A stretch of 14,866 nucleotides of DNA, taken from Actinomycetes bacterium. GTDB lineage: Bacteria; Actinomycetota; Actinomycetes; Actinomycetales; Microbacteriaceae. Under the pieces are notes generated by a model, which worked only from the letters and a program-made list of their open reading frames with translations, was not told the origin of the DNA and made no database searches. Below, in pieces: positions 7,424-14,864 of this stretch (position 1 is its first letter; each line of letters begins with the position of its first letter). A program made the translations under genes and the position numbers. The stretch lies in contig JAEXHA010000030.1 in assembly GCA_023450335.1 (NCBI GenBank), positions 1 to 14,866 on the forward strand. Direction: 5' to 3'.

Positions 7424-7453
7424 AAGCAGCCAAGCAGCCAAGCAGCCAAGCAG
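7424..7453. repeat. 8-bp tandem repeat AAGCAGCC, 3.75 copies
   Basis: Perfect copies lie at 7424-7431, 7432-7439 and 7440-7447, with a 6-base partial copy at 7448-7453. The tract sits 27 bp upstream of the antitoxin ATG, in its probable promoter or leader. Eight bases are not a multiple of three, so copy change would shift promoter spacing or the frame of any upstream start. Such tracts are prone to slippage. Confidence 0.9.
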
Positions 7454-7557
7454 AAATGCGTTAGCGAGCAATAGCCCGCGTCTCTCACCGCCGTGCATGT
7501 GTGAGGCATGACACCTCGCATCGCTTCGCAGCTTGCCGCTATCGAAGTCGCCTGGGC

Positions 7558-7612
7558 GCCGGCACCGTCCCCGTGGCATCGCGACCACCCGCGTCCCGCG
7601 GAACCACGCCGA
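7558..7612 (+). repeat. Imperfect 55-bp direct repeat, right copy
   Basis: This is the partner of 6344-6398, offset by 1,214 bp, with 45 of 55 positions identical and no gap. Similarity stops abruptly to the left of GCCGGCACC, where the left copy continues into the tRNA, and fades to the right after 7612. Between the two copies lie the toxin-antitoxin genes. It may mark the far end of an old insertion at the tRNA gene (inference). Confidence 0.7.
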
Positions 7613-7639
7613 CGCCCGCCGGGCAGGGGGCATCACCGG

Positions 7640-7864
7640 TCAGCCCCTGATGTCGCGCGGATCGTGCCCGTAGCTGCTCCGATCTCCGATTCGTCCGTTC
7701 CTATCTCGGACGATGTGCTCCACCTTCAGACCGCGCGCGAGTTCGCGGCCAGCCTCGATGGCCTCGGCTTTGGTGTCGTAGGACTCATCGATCAGGCCGT
7801 GGCTTTCGATGCGGTTGTGCCACCGGCCGTCCTCGTGGAATGTCTCCACATCTCCATCGGGCAT
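7640..7864 (-). CDS. DUF2188 domain small protein
   Basis: A 74-residue protein that matches the usual form of the DUF2188 family: an aromatic-rich N-terminal sheet (ETFHEDGRWHNRIE), a conserved helix KAEAIEAGRELARG (32-45), and a C-terminal strand ending in RDRNGRIGDRSSYGHDP (53-69). The family is small, cytosolic and of unknown function, and often occurs in accessory DNA. The start ATG 7864 is supported by GGAAGGGAG at 7870-7878, five to six bases upstream. It stands alone on the minus strand between the direct-repeat copy and a divergent transporter gene. Confidence 0.82.
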   Translation of the reverse strand: MPDGDVETFHEDGRWHNRIESHGLIDESYDTKAEAIEAGRELARGLKVEHIVRDRNGRIGDRSSYGHDPRDIRG

Positions 7865-8054
7865 CGCAGCTCCCTTCCACGCCTCGGGTCTACACCGGGA
7901 CGAGCGCGCGCAGGACCCCCTTGCGCGTGACTCGATCTCTCATTAGGAAGCCACCCAGAACGTCGGTGCGCGGTGCAGAACCGCCGCCGATGGGGCGGTC
8001 CGCGCGGCCCCGCGCGAGTGGCGACGTCGTCCCGCCTGCGCAGCCGCCCGCGGG

Positions 8055-8060
8055 TAGACT
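8055..8060 (+). promoter_or_regulatory. Candidate -10 box for the DMT transporter gene, leaderless type
   Basis: TAGACT is followed after 8 nt by GTG 8069, so transcription would start at or next to the start codon. There is no Shine-Dalgarno sequence before GTG 8069. The same hexamer precedes the tRNA-Thr gene at 6263. Confidence 0.55.
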
Positions 8061-8068
8061 CGCCGCTC

Positions 8069-9019
8069 GTGACTGCCCGCCCGATGCCCGCCTGGATCGC
8101 CCTCGGCGGCGCCGTGCTGACCGGGGTCATGACCGCGGTGCAAGCGCGCATCAACGGGCAGCTCGGGCTGCGGCTCAGTGACGGCATCCTCGCTGCGACG
8201 ATCTCGTTCGGGTCGGGCCTCGTCCTGCTCATCGTGCTCACCGCCGCGCTGCCGGCGGGCCGGCGCGGGTTCACCCGGCTGGTCGCCGGCCTGCGCGGGC
8301 GCACCCTTCCCTGGTGGATGCTGGTGGGCGGCGCCGCGGGCGCCCTCACCACGGCGACGCAGGGCCTGGCGGTCGCGATCATCGGCGTCTCGCTGTTCAC
8401 CGTCGGCGTCGTCGCCGGGCAAGCCATCTGCGGACTCGTGCTCGATCGCACCGGCTACGGGCCCTCGGGTGTCGTCGCCGTCACCATGCCGCGTGTCGCC
8501 GGCGGCGCGCTGGCGATCGCGGCCGTGGTGCTCTCGCTGCAGGGCGGCGTGCTCGGCCACGTGCCGTGGTGGATGCTGCTGCTTCCCCTGCTGACCGGCA
8601 TCGGCATCTCGTGGCAACAGGCCACCAACGGCCGCCTGCGCCAGCGCATCGATTCGCCCATGACCGCGACGCTCGTGAACTTCATCGGTGGCACCGCGAT
8701 CCTGCTGGTGGCCACCGGCATCCACCTCACCGTCGTCGGCCCGCCCCAGCCCGCGCCGACCGACCCGTGGCTGTACCTCGGCGGCGTGCTCGGGGTGATC
8801 TACATCATCATGTCGGCGGCACTGGTGGCCTACACCGGCGTGCTGCTGTTCGGCCTCGGCTCGGTGACCGGGCAGCTCGTGACCGCTTACGTGCTCGACC
8901 TGGTGTGGCCGGCCGAAGCCGCGGGCGGCTGGCTTCTGGGCCTGATCACCATCGCGCTGGCGATCTGCTCGGTGGTCGTGGCCGCAGCGCCCTGGCGCCG
9001 CCGGCGCCGTCACGCCTGA
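8069..9019 (+). CDS. DMT-superfamily membrane transporter, DUF606/YdcZ-like with internal duplication
   Basis: A 316-residue hydrophobic protein with about ten predicted membrane helices. The two halves repeat the same pattern: VQARINGQLGLRLSDG followed by a helix SFGSG (24-50), and QQATNGRLRQRIDSP followed by NFIGGT (183-209). This is typical of duplicated DUF606 (YdcZ-like) members of the drug/metabolite transporter superfamily in the cytoplasmic membrane; the substrate is unknown. The tail is basic (WRRRRRHA), which favours a cytoplasmic C terminus. GTG 8069 is chosen because TAGACT lies 8 nt upstream; ATG 8084 is an alternative losing only five residues. The open frame extends upstream to 7973, but that part is Arg-rich and shows no domain. 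It converges on the nitroreductase gene with 13 bp between them. Confidence 0.85.
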   Translation: MTARPMPAWIALGGAVLTGVMTAVQARINGQLGLRLSDGILAATISFGSGLVLLIVLTAALPAGRRGFTRLVAGLRGRTLPWWMLVGGAAGALTTATQGLAVAIIGVSLFTVGVVAGQAICGLVLDRTGYGPSGVVAVTMPRVAGGALAIAAVVLSLQGGVLGHVPWWMLLLPLLTGIGISWQQATNGRLRQRIDSPMTATLVNFIGGTAILLVATGIHLTVVGPPQPAPTDPWLYLGGVLGVIYIIMSAALVAYTGVLLFGLGSVTGQLVTAYVLDLVWPAEAAGGWLLGLITIALAICSVVVAAAPWRRRRRHA

Positions 9020-9032
9020 CCCGCCGCCGACG

Positions 9033-9638
9033 TCACTCCCGACCCGCGGCGCCGTTCTCCTGGACCGCGGCGTCCTTCCCCTTGTCCGCCTTCTTCTTGC
9101 GCACGGGCATCCGGCTCACGTGCCCGCGAGCGTCGACGGCGGTGCGGCGTCCGATCTTCGCACCCGGCGGCTTGCCGCCCACGTACAGCCAGCCCAGCAG
9201 CACCTCGTTCTTTTCCAGGCCGTGGGCCTTCGCGACGGCCTTGGCGCGGGTGTAGCCGCCGGTGCGCCAGATGACACCCCAGCCGGCCTCGTCCAGCAGC
9301 AGGCTCAGCGTGTGGGCGACGCCGGAGGCCACCGCCTCCTGCTCCCACCGGGGCACCTTGCCGCTCTTGCGGAAGCTCGCCACCACCGCGATCAGCAGCG
9401 GCGCGCGCAGCGGCTTGCGTGAAGGCTCGTCATCGCCGGCGGCCTTCGCGATCGCGGCGCCCAGGCGCACGCGGTCGTCGCCGCGCAGTTCGATCAGGCG
9501 CCACGGGCGCAGCGAAGAATGATCGGCCACGCGCCCCGCGGCCGAGACCAGCGGCAGCAGCTCGGCGTGCGTGGGCGCCTCGTCGGTGACCTTCGACCAC
9601 GAGCGCCGGGCGCGCACGGCCTCCAGCGCGCCCGACAT
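9033..9638 (-). CDS. Nitroreductase-family (FMN) oxidoreductase
   Basis: A 201-residue protein of the nitroreductase fold. Typical features are an N-terminal RARRSW (9-14) that would contact FMN phosphate, SSLRPWRLIEL (41-51), the QEAVASGVAHTLSLLLDEAGWG helix region (100-121), and VIWRTG (122-127). This resembles the compact YdjA-like group. Such enzymes use NAD(P)H and FMN to reduce nitro, quinone or enone compounds; the true substrate is unknown. Residues 179-188 form a Lys-rich tail beyond the domain. Its ATG lies one base after the msrB stop codon, so the two genes are almost surely co-transcribed and coupled, suggesting a shared role in redox stress. Confidence 0.9.
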   Translation of the reverse strand: MSGALEAVRARRSWSKVTDEAPTHAELLPLVSAAGRVADHSSLRPWRLIELRGDDRVRLGAAIAKAAGDDEPSRKPLRAPLLIAVVASFRKSGKVPRWEQEAVASGVAHTLSLLLDEAGWGVIWRTGGYTRAKAVAKAHGLEKNEVLLGWLYVGGKPPGAKIGRRTAVDARGHVSRMPVRKKKADKGKDAAVQENGAAGRE

Positions 9639-9639
9639 G

Positions 9640-10044
9640 TCAGTCCTCGGCCGGCGTGAAGCTCAGCGACAGCGAGTTCATGCAGTACCGGTCGCCGGTG
9701 GGGGTGCCGAACCCGTCGGGGAACACATGCCCGAGGTGCCCGCCGCAGTTCGCGCAACGCACCTCGGTGCGCTCCATGCCGTGCGAGTTGTCCTCGAGCA
9801 GCTGCACGGCCTCGGGGCGGATCGACTCGTAGAAGCTCGGCCAGCCGCAGTGCGAATCGAACTTCGTCCCCGCCTGGAACAGCTCGGCGCCGCATGCGGC
9901 GCACGTGTACAGTCCGGCGCGGTGCTCATCGAGCAGCTCGCCAGTCCAGGGGCGTTCGGTGCCCGCCTCGCGCAGCACCGCGTATTGCTCGTCGGTCAGC
10001 TCTTCACGCCACTGCTCGTCGGTCTTCGTCACGCGGTAGGTCAT
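9640..10044 (-). CDS. msrB: Peptide-methionine (R)-S-oxide reductase MsrB
   Basis: This 134-residue enzyme reduces methionine-R-sulfoxide in proteins and free methionine. Zinc-binding cysteines are C48 and C51 (CAAC) and C97 and C100 (CANC); the catalytic cysteine is C121 in RYCMNSLSL, and C66 in HCGWPSF may be a resolving cysteine. GHLGHVFPDG (102-111) is another family signature. The start is ATG 10044 because AAGGAG lies just upstream at about 10050-10055; an in-frame ATG at 10065 would add seven residues and place the ribosome site inside the gene. The nitroreductase gene follows after one base. It is divergent from the DUF2332 gene, with 71 bp holding both promoters; TTAAAT (minus strand, 10064-10069) is a weak -10 candidate. 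Confidence 0.97.
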   Translation of the reverse strand: MTYRVTKTDEQWREELTDEQYAVLREAGTERPWTGELLDEHRAGLYTCAACGAELFQAGTKFDSHCGWPSFYESIRPEAVQLLEDNSHGMERTEVRCANCGGHLGHVFPDGFGTPTGDRYCMNSLSLSFTPAED

Positions 10045-10103
10045 GTCGACTCCTTCTGTCTCCATTTAACCGCTGTTCGCAGGGGGTGGCTCCGTCTCGG
10101 CGT

Positions 10104-10109
10104 CAGAAT
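10104..10109 (+). promoter_or_regulatory. Candidate -10 box for the DUF2332 gene, leaderless type
   Basis: CAGAAT ends six bases before ATG 10116, so transcription would begin at the start codon. The same hexamer serves as the likely -10 of groEL at 13173-13178. No Shine-Dalgarno site precedes the ATG. Confidence 0.5.
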
Positions 10110-10115
10110 GGTCAC

Positions 10116-11102
10116 ATGCCCGAGACGATGGATGCCGGTGCCGACGTCGCCGCACGCTACGACCGGTTCGCGCGGCGCGAAGCGCCCGGCAGATCGTCGC
10201 TGTACGCGGCGTGGGCGGCCGGTGTCGCGCGCGATCCGGTGCTGTGCGCCCTGCTCGGCCGCATTCCGGCATCCCACCGCCAGCCGCCCCTCGTCTTCGC
10301 CGTCGCCCGCTTGCTCGGGTCGGGGGAGCCGGACTACCCGGTGTGGCGACAGTGGCTGCTCGCGCACGGCGACCAGGTCGTCGCCGAATGCGGCCGCCGC
10401 AGCCTGCAGAGCAATGAGCCGCTGCGCTGCGCGGCGCTGCTGCCGGCGCTGAGCCGCATCGCCGGGCCGGTCGCCCTGCTCGAGGTGGGTGCGAGCGCGG
10501 GGCTGTGCCTGTACCCCGACCGCTACTCGTACCGCTACGTCGCCGACGACGGCGAGCTGCGGCTCGATCCGATCGGCGGCCCGACACCGGTCGAGCTGAC
10601 CTGCCGCGTGACCGGGGCGATGCCCGCCGTCACACTGCCCGATGTCGTGTGGCGCGCCGGCATCGATCTGCAGCCGCTCGACCCGGCGGTGCCGGACACC
10701 GCCGCCTGGCTGACCGGACTGGTCTGGCCGGGCGAGACCGGGCGCGCCGAGCGGGTGCACGCGGCGCTGCGCATCGCCGCCGCCGACCCGCCCCGGCTGA
10801 CCGCAGGCGACGCCGTCGACCTGGTCGGCCGCATCGCGGCATCCGCCCCAGCCGATGCGACCCTCGTGGTGACCACCCCCGGCGTGCTCGCCCACATTCC
10901 GCACGCCGGCCGCCGCGCGGTGATCGCCGCCGCGCGCGGGGCCGGACATTGGATCACCCTCGACGACCCGGGGCTGCACGATGGGTGGTCGGTGCCGATC
11001 GACGAAGACACCTGGCCGGGCGGGTTCGCGCTCGCTCTCGACGGCGAGGTGCTGGCCGCGGCCGACCCGCTCGGCGGCACGCTGGCCATGCTCCCGGGCT
11101 GA
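10116..11102 (+). CDS. DUF2332 domain protein
   Basis: A 328-residue cytosolic protein of unknown function in the DUF2332 family. Characteristic parts are an N-terminal helical segment (VAARYDRFARREAPGRSSLY, 11-30), QSNEPLRCAALLP (98-110), the glycine-rich LLEVGASAGLCLYPDRYSY (121-139), GGPTPVEL, VVWRAGIDLQPLDP, and a C-terminal VVTTPGVLAHIP (251-262). The EVGASAGL segment recalls the SAM-binding motif of methyltransferases, but methyltransferase activity is only a guess. ATG 10116 is chosen because the family N terminus begins there and a -10-like box lies six bases before it. The next gene, DUF3263, starts 27 bp downstream with its own promoter-like hexamer. Confidence 0.9.
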   Translation: MPETMDAGADVAARYDRFARREAPGRSSLYAAWAAGVARDPVLCALLGRIPASHRQPPLVFAVARLLGSGEPDYPVWRQWLLAHGDQVVAECGRRSLQSNEPLRCAALLPALSRIAGPVALLEVGASAGLCLYPDRYSYRYVADDGELRLDPIGGPTPVELTCRVTGAMPAVTLPDVVWRAGIDLQPLDPAVPDTAAWLTGLVWPGETGRAERVHAALRIAAADPPRLTAGDAVDLVGRIAASAPADATLVVTTPGVLAHIPHAGRRAVIAAARGAGHWITLDDPGLHDGWSVPIDEDTWPGGFALALDGEVLAAADPLGGTLAMLPG

Positions 11103-11117
11103 GCCGGTCTCGCCGGT

Positions 11118-11123
11118 TAGCGT
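11118..11123 (+). promoter_or_regulatory. Candidate -10 box for the DUF3263 gene, leaderless type
   Basis: TAGCGT ends six bases before GTG 11130. The intervening GAAGAG could act as a weak ribosome site if transcription starts further upstream, so either mode is possible. Confidence 0.45.
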
Positions 11124-11129
11124 GAAGAG

Positions 11130-11390
11130 GTGCCCCTTTCCGACCGTGATCGCGCTCTGCTGGACTTCGAAGCCCGCTGGCAGCGTCACGACGCCGAGAA
11201 GGAGGAGGCGGTGCGCACCGAGCTGAGTCTGACCCCGGCGCGCTACTACCAGCTGCTGGGCCGGCTGCTCGACTCCGCCGAGGCCGTCGCATACGACCCG
11301 ATGCTCGTGCACCGGCTGCGGCGTCTGCGCGACAGTCGCGAGCGTGCCCGCACGGCGCGATCGGCCGCGCTCACAGGTACAGCCGGATAG
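11130..11390 (+). CDS. DUF3263 domain small protein
   Basis: An 86-residue, highly charged helical protein matching the actinobacterial DUF3263 family. Conserved parts are LSDRDRALLDFEARWQRHD (3-21), EEAVRTELSLTPARYYQLL (25-43) and PMLVHRLRRLRD (57-68). The central LSLTPARYYQLLGRLL resembles a helix-turn-helix recognition segment, so a DNA-binding role is possible but unproven. It starts with GTG 11130. Its TAG stop (11388-11390) forms the first half of the -10-like TAGCAT of the next gene. The DUF3263 / LytR-C gene pair is commonly neighbouring in actinobacteria as far as I recall, which adds support. Confidence 0.9.
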   Translation: MPLSDRDRALLDFEARWQRHDAEKEEAVRTELSLTPARYYQLLGRLLDSAEAVAYDPMLVHRLRRLRDSRERARTARSAALTGTAG

Positions 11391-11393
11391 CAT
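11388..11393 (+). promoter_or_regulatory. Candidate -10 box for the LytR-C gene, overlapping the DUF3263 stop codon
   Basis: TAGCAT ends six bases before GTG 11400. Its first three bases are the TAG stop of the preceding gene. No Shine-Dalgarno site is seen. Confidence 0.5.
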
Positions 11394-11399
11394 TCTCTG

Positions 11400-11975
11400 G
11401 TGCCGAGGACGATCTACCCCAAGGACCGTTTCGACGACCTCCCCGCCGACGTCGAGCGGATCGGCGTGCACCGCGCCGAGAACCCCCGCCTGCGCGTGGG
11501 GGTCATCGTCATGTGGTCGGCCATCGCGACCATCGTGCTGGTCGCCCTCGGCGTGTTCGGCACCATGCTCGCCACCGGCCGCATCGGTGCCGGCACCCAG
11601 GCGCCGCCCGCCCCTGTCGCCGGAGGCCCCGCCGCCGAGCCCGTCGTCGACACGAGCTATTCGGTGCTCGTGCTCAACGCCACCGGCGAAGACGGTCTGG
11701 CCGGCGCCATCAGCGACACGATCATCCAGGGCGGCTGGTCCGCCGACGACATCATCGCGGGCGAGGCCGGCAGCGACGACTTCCCGGCCACGACCGTCTA
11801 CTACCCGACGGCTGAGGACGAGGGCGCCGCACGCGGCCTGGCCGAGGTGATCGGCGGCGCCGAGGTCGCGCTCAACGATTCGTATCAGCCCACTGACGAC
11901 GCGACCACCGAACCCGACGAGAGTCAGGCGCGTCAGCTGGTCGTGGTCATCGGCCTCGACCGCGCCGGCGGCTGA
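11400..11975 (+). CDS. Membrane-anchored LytR C-terminal-domain protein
   Basis: A 191-residue protein. Residues 1-32 are a charged cytoplasmic segment, 33-58 one transmembrane helix, 62-84 a Pro/Ala-rich spacer, and about 86-188 a LytR_C domain. The domain shows the typical first strand SVLVLNATGEDGLAGAISD (88-106), a middle VYYPTAEDEGAARGLAEVI (133-151), and a last strand LVVVIGLD (180-187). Such domains occur alone or behind LytR-CpsA-Psr catalytic domains and probably act at the cell envelope outside the membrane; this protein has no catalytic LCP domain. It starts with GTG 11400, probably on a leaderless transcript. Tandem hairpins follow its stop. Confidence 0.85.
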   Translation: MPRTIYPKDRFDDLPADVERIGVHRAENPRLRVGVIVMWSAIATIVLVALGVFGTMLATGRIGAGTQAPPAPVAGGPAAEPVVDTSYSVLVLNATGEDGLAGAISDTIIQGGWSADDIIAGEAGSDDFPATTVYYPTAEDEGAARGLAEVIGGAEVALNDSYQPTDDATTEPDESQARQLVVVIGLDRAGG

Positions 11976-12022
11976 CCCACGAACCGCTTCGCGGGGGCTG
12001 ACCGACGAACCCGCTTCGCGGG
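11972..12022 (+). terminator. Two directly repeated small hairpins after the LytR-C gene
   Basis: Two near-identical units at 11972-11995 and 11998-12022 differ by one substitution and a one-base insertion. Each holds a stem around a TTC loop: CCGC/GCGG at 11984-11994 and CCCGC/GCGGG at 12010-12022. The first unit includes the LytR-C stop codon. They probably end transcription or shield the mRNA, and they look like REP-type units; whether they recur elsewhere in the genome cannot be seen here. Confidence 0.55.
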
Positions 12023-12064
12023 CGGCCCGTCCGCGCGGCGCGAAGACACCCTTCGGCGGCGGGT

Positions 12065-12070
12065 TATCCT
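12065..12070 (+). promoter_or_regulatory. Candidate -10 box for the DUF3048 lipoprotein gene, leaderless type
   Basis: TATCCT ends six bases before GTG 12077, the same spacing as three other genes here. No Shine-Dalgarno site is seen before the GTG. Confidence 0.5.
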
Positions 12071-12076
12071 TCCTCG

Positions 12077-13129
12077 GTGACCCTTCTCGCATCGTCGCGG
12101 CCCGCCCGTCGCCGCGCGACACTGGCGGCTGTCGCGATCGCCTCGTTCGCGCTGCTGGCCGGCTGCGCCCCCGCTGAGCCCGCGCCCACCCCCAGCGCCG
12201 AGACCCCGACGTCGACGCCCACGCCCACCCCCACCCCGACGCCGACACCCGAGCCGGTGTTCGCGCCGCTGACCGGCGCCGAGGTGACCATGGCGATCGA
12301 TACGCCCGCCCTGTCGGCGAAGATCGACAACCACTGGGACGCGCGGCCGCAGTGGGGCCTGGACCACACCGACATCGTCTTCGAAGAGCTCGTCGAGGGC
12401 GGCCTCACGCGCTACGTCGCCGTCTGGCACTCCGACGTGCCCGCCGAGATCGGCCCGGTGCGCAGCATCCGTCCGATGGACCCCGACATCGCCTCGCCGC
12501 TGGGCGGCATCATGGCCTACTCGGGCGGTCAGGCGCGGTTCGTGTCGATGATGCGCAAGACCGAGCTGCACAACGCGATCCACGGCGGCGCCGACGACCG
12601 GTTCATGTACCGCGCGACGAGCAAGCGCGCGCCCCACAACGTCGTGCTGAAGGCGAAGGACATCGTCAGCGCGTACGGCGACCTCGCCGCGCCGAAGGCG
12701 CAGTTCCTCTACTCCGACGAGGGATGGGCGCCGGAGTTCGGCACGCCCTCGGCCGGCATCGACCTGCGCTTCTCGCCCCAGTCGCCGAGATCGTGGACGT
12801 GGGACGCGGGCTCGGGCACCTACCTGCGAGCGCAGGACGGGCGCAAAGACGTGGATGCCGGGGGCGCACAGCTGTCGGCGGTGAACGTCGTGGTGCTCAG
12901 CGTCGCGATCGACTGGTCGTACGGCATCGTGCCGCGCACGATCATGGTCGACGAGGGCGCGGCATGGATCTCGACCGGCGGCAGCGTGCTGACGGGCACC
13001 TGGAGCAAGGACAGCCGCACCGACGCGATCACGATCCGCAACGACGCCGGACGCACCATCAAACTGGCCCCCGGCAACACCTGGGTCGAGCTGGTGCCCA
13101 CCGCCGGCAGCGTCACCGTTCGCGGCTGA
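12077..13129 (+). CDS. DUF3048 (YerB-like) lipoprotein
   Basis: A 350-residue exported lipoprotein. The N terminus has Arg residues (8-13), a hydrophobic stretch and the lipobox LLAGC with C30 as the lipidated cysteine. Residues 38-60 are a Thr/Pro linker rich in TP repeats, followed by the DUF3048 domain from about 65. Its hallmarks are DIVFEELVEGGLTRYVAVWH (99-118), IGPVRSIRPMD (125-135), GGIMAYSGG (143-151), and a C-terminal SYGIVPRT / NTWVELVP. The family resembles Bacillus YerB and is exported; its biochemical role is unknown. Conserved charged residues in the EEL and RSIR motifs suggest a binding or catalytic site. It starts with GTG 12077 on a probable leaderless transcript and precedes groEL, which has its own promoter. 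Confidence 0.9.
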   Translation: MTLLASSRPARRRATLAAVAIASFALLAGCAPAEPAPTPSAETPTSTPTPTPTPTPTPEPVFAPLTGAEVTMAIDTPALSAKIDNHWDARPQWGLDHTDIVFEELVEGGLTRYVAVWHSDVPAEIGPVRSIRPMDPDIASPLGGIMAYSGGQARFVSMMRKTELHNAIHGGADDRFMYRATSKRAPHNVVLKAKDIVSAYGDLAAPKAQFLYSDEGWAPEFGTPSAGIDLRFSPQSPRSWTWDAGSGTYLRAQDGRKDVDAGGAQLSAVNVVVLSVAIDWSYGIVPRTIMVDEGAAWISTGGSVLTGTWSKDSRTDAITIRNDAGRTIKLAPGNTWVELVPTAGSVTVRG

Positions 13130-13148
13130 CCGACTCCGCGTCGCGCGG

Positions 13149-13175
13149 CTTGCACTCCCCATGGTCGAGTGCCAG
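13149..13175 (+). promoter_or_regulatory. Degenerate upstream CIRCE-like inverted repeat
   Basis: CTTGCACTC at 13149-13157 and GAGTGCCAG at 13167-13175 are separated by nine bases, the same geometry as a true CIRCE. Each arm matches the CIRCE consensus at 7 of 9 positions. It overlaps the -35 and -10 boxes of the groEL promoter, so HrcA bound here would block RNA polymerase. Confidence 0.75.
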
Positions 13176-13178
13176 AAT
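13150..13178 (+). promoter_or_regulatory. groEL promoter, -35 TTGCAC and -10 CAGAAT
   Basis: TTGCAC at 13150-13155 and CAGAAT at 13173-13178 are 17 bp apart, the preferred spacing for the housekeeping sigma factor. Transcription should start near 13185, inside the left arm of the perfect CIRCE, leaving a leader of about 60 nt. The -35 box lies in the left arm of the degenerate repeat. Confidence 0.75.
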
Positions 13179-13181
13179 GGG

Positions 13182-13208
13182 TTAGCACTCACGCTTAGAG
13201 AGTGCTAA
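13182..13208 (+). promoter_or_regulatory. CIRCE operator, HrcA binding site
   Basis: A perfect CIRCE: TTAGCACTC (13182-13190), nine-base spacer, GAGTGCTAA (13200-13208). CIRCE is bound by the heat-shock repressor HrcA, which releases it when GroEL is occupied by misfolded protein. The position over the transcription start of groEL fits direct repression. The hrcA gene is not in the window. Confidence 0.98.
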
Positions 13209-13244
13209 AGACTGAACGTCACGTCCGGGAGGGACGACACACTT

Positions 13245-14864
<1,620 letters not shown>

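Noticed and set aside
8001..8016. CGCGCGG/CCGCGCG palindrome upstream of the transporter
   Set aside because: Simple GC alternation of this length arises easily by chance in such GC-rich sequence, and nothing else marks it as an operator.
7973..8068. N-terminal extension of the DMT transporter to 7973
   Set aside because: The added residues are Arg-rich with no membrane segment, and a -10-like TAGACT lies inside them just before GTG 8069.
10041..12248. A 735-codon minus-strand open frame across the DUF2332, DUF3263 and LytR-C genes
   Set aside because: High GC keeps the antisense frame open. The product is Arg/Gly/His-rich with no domain, while three plus-strand genes with recognisable families cover the same bases.
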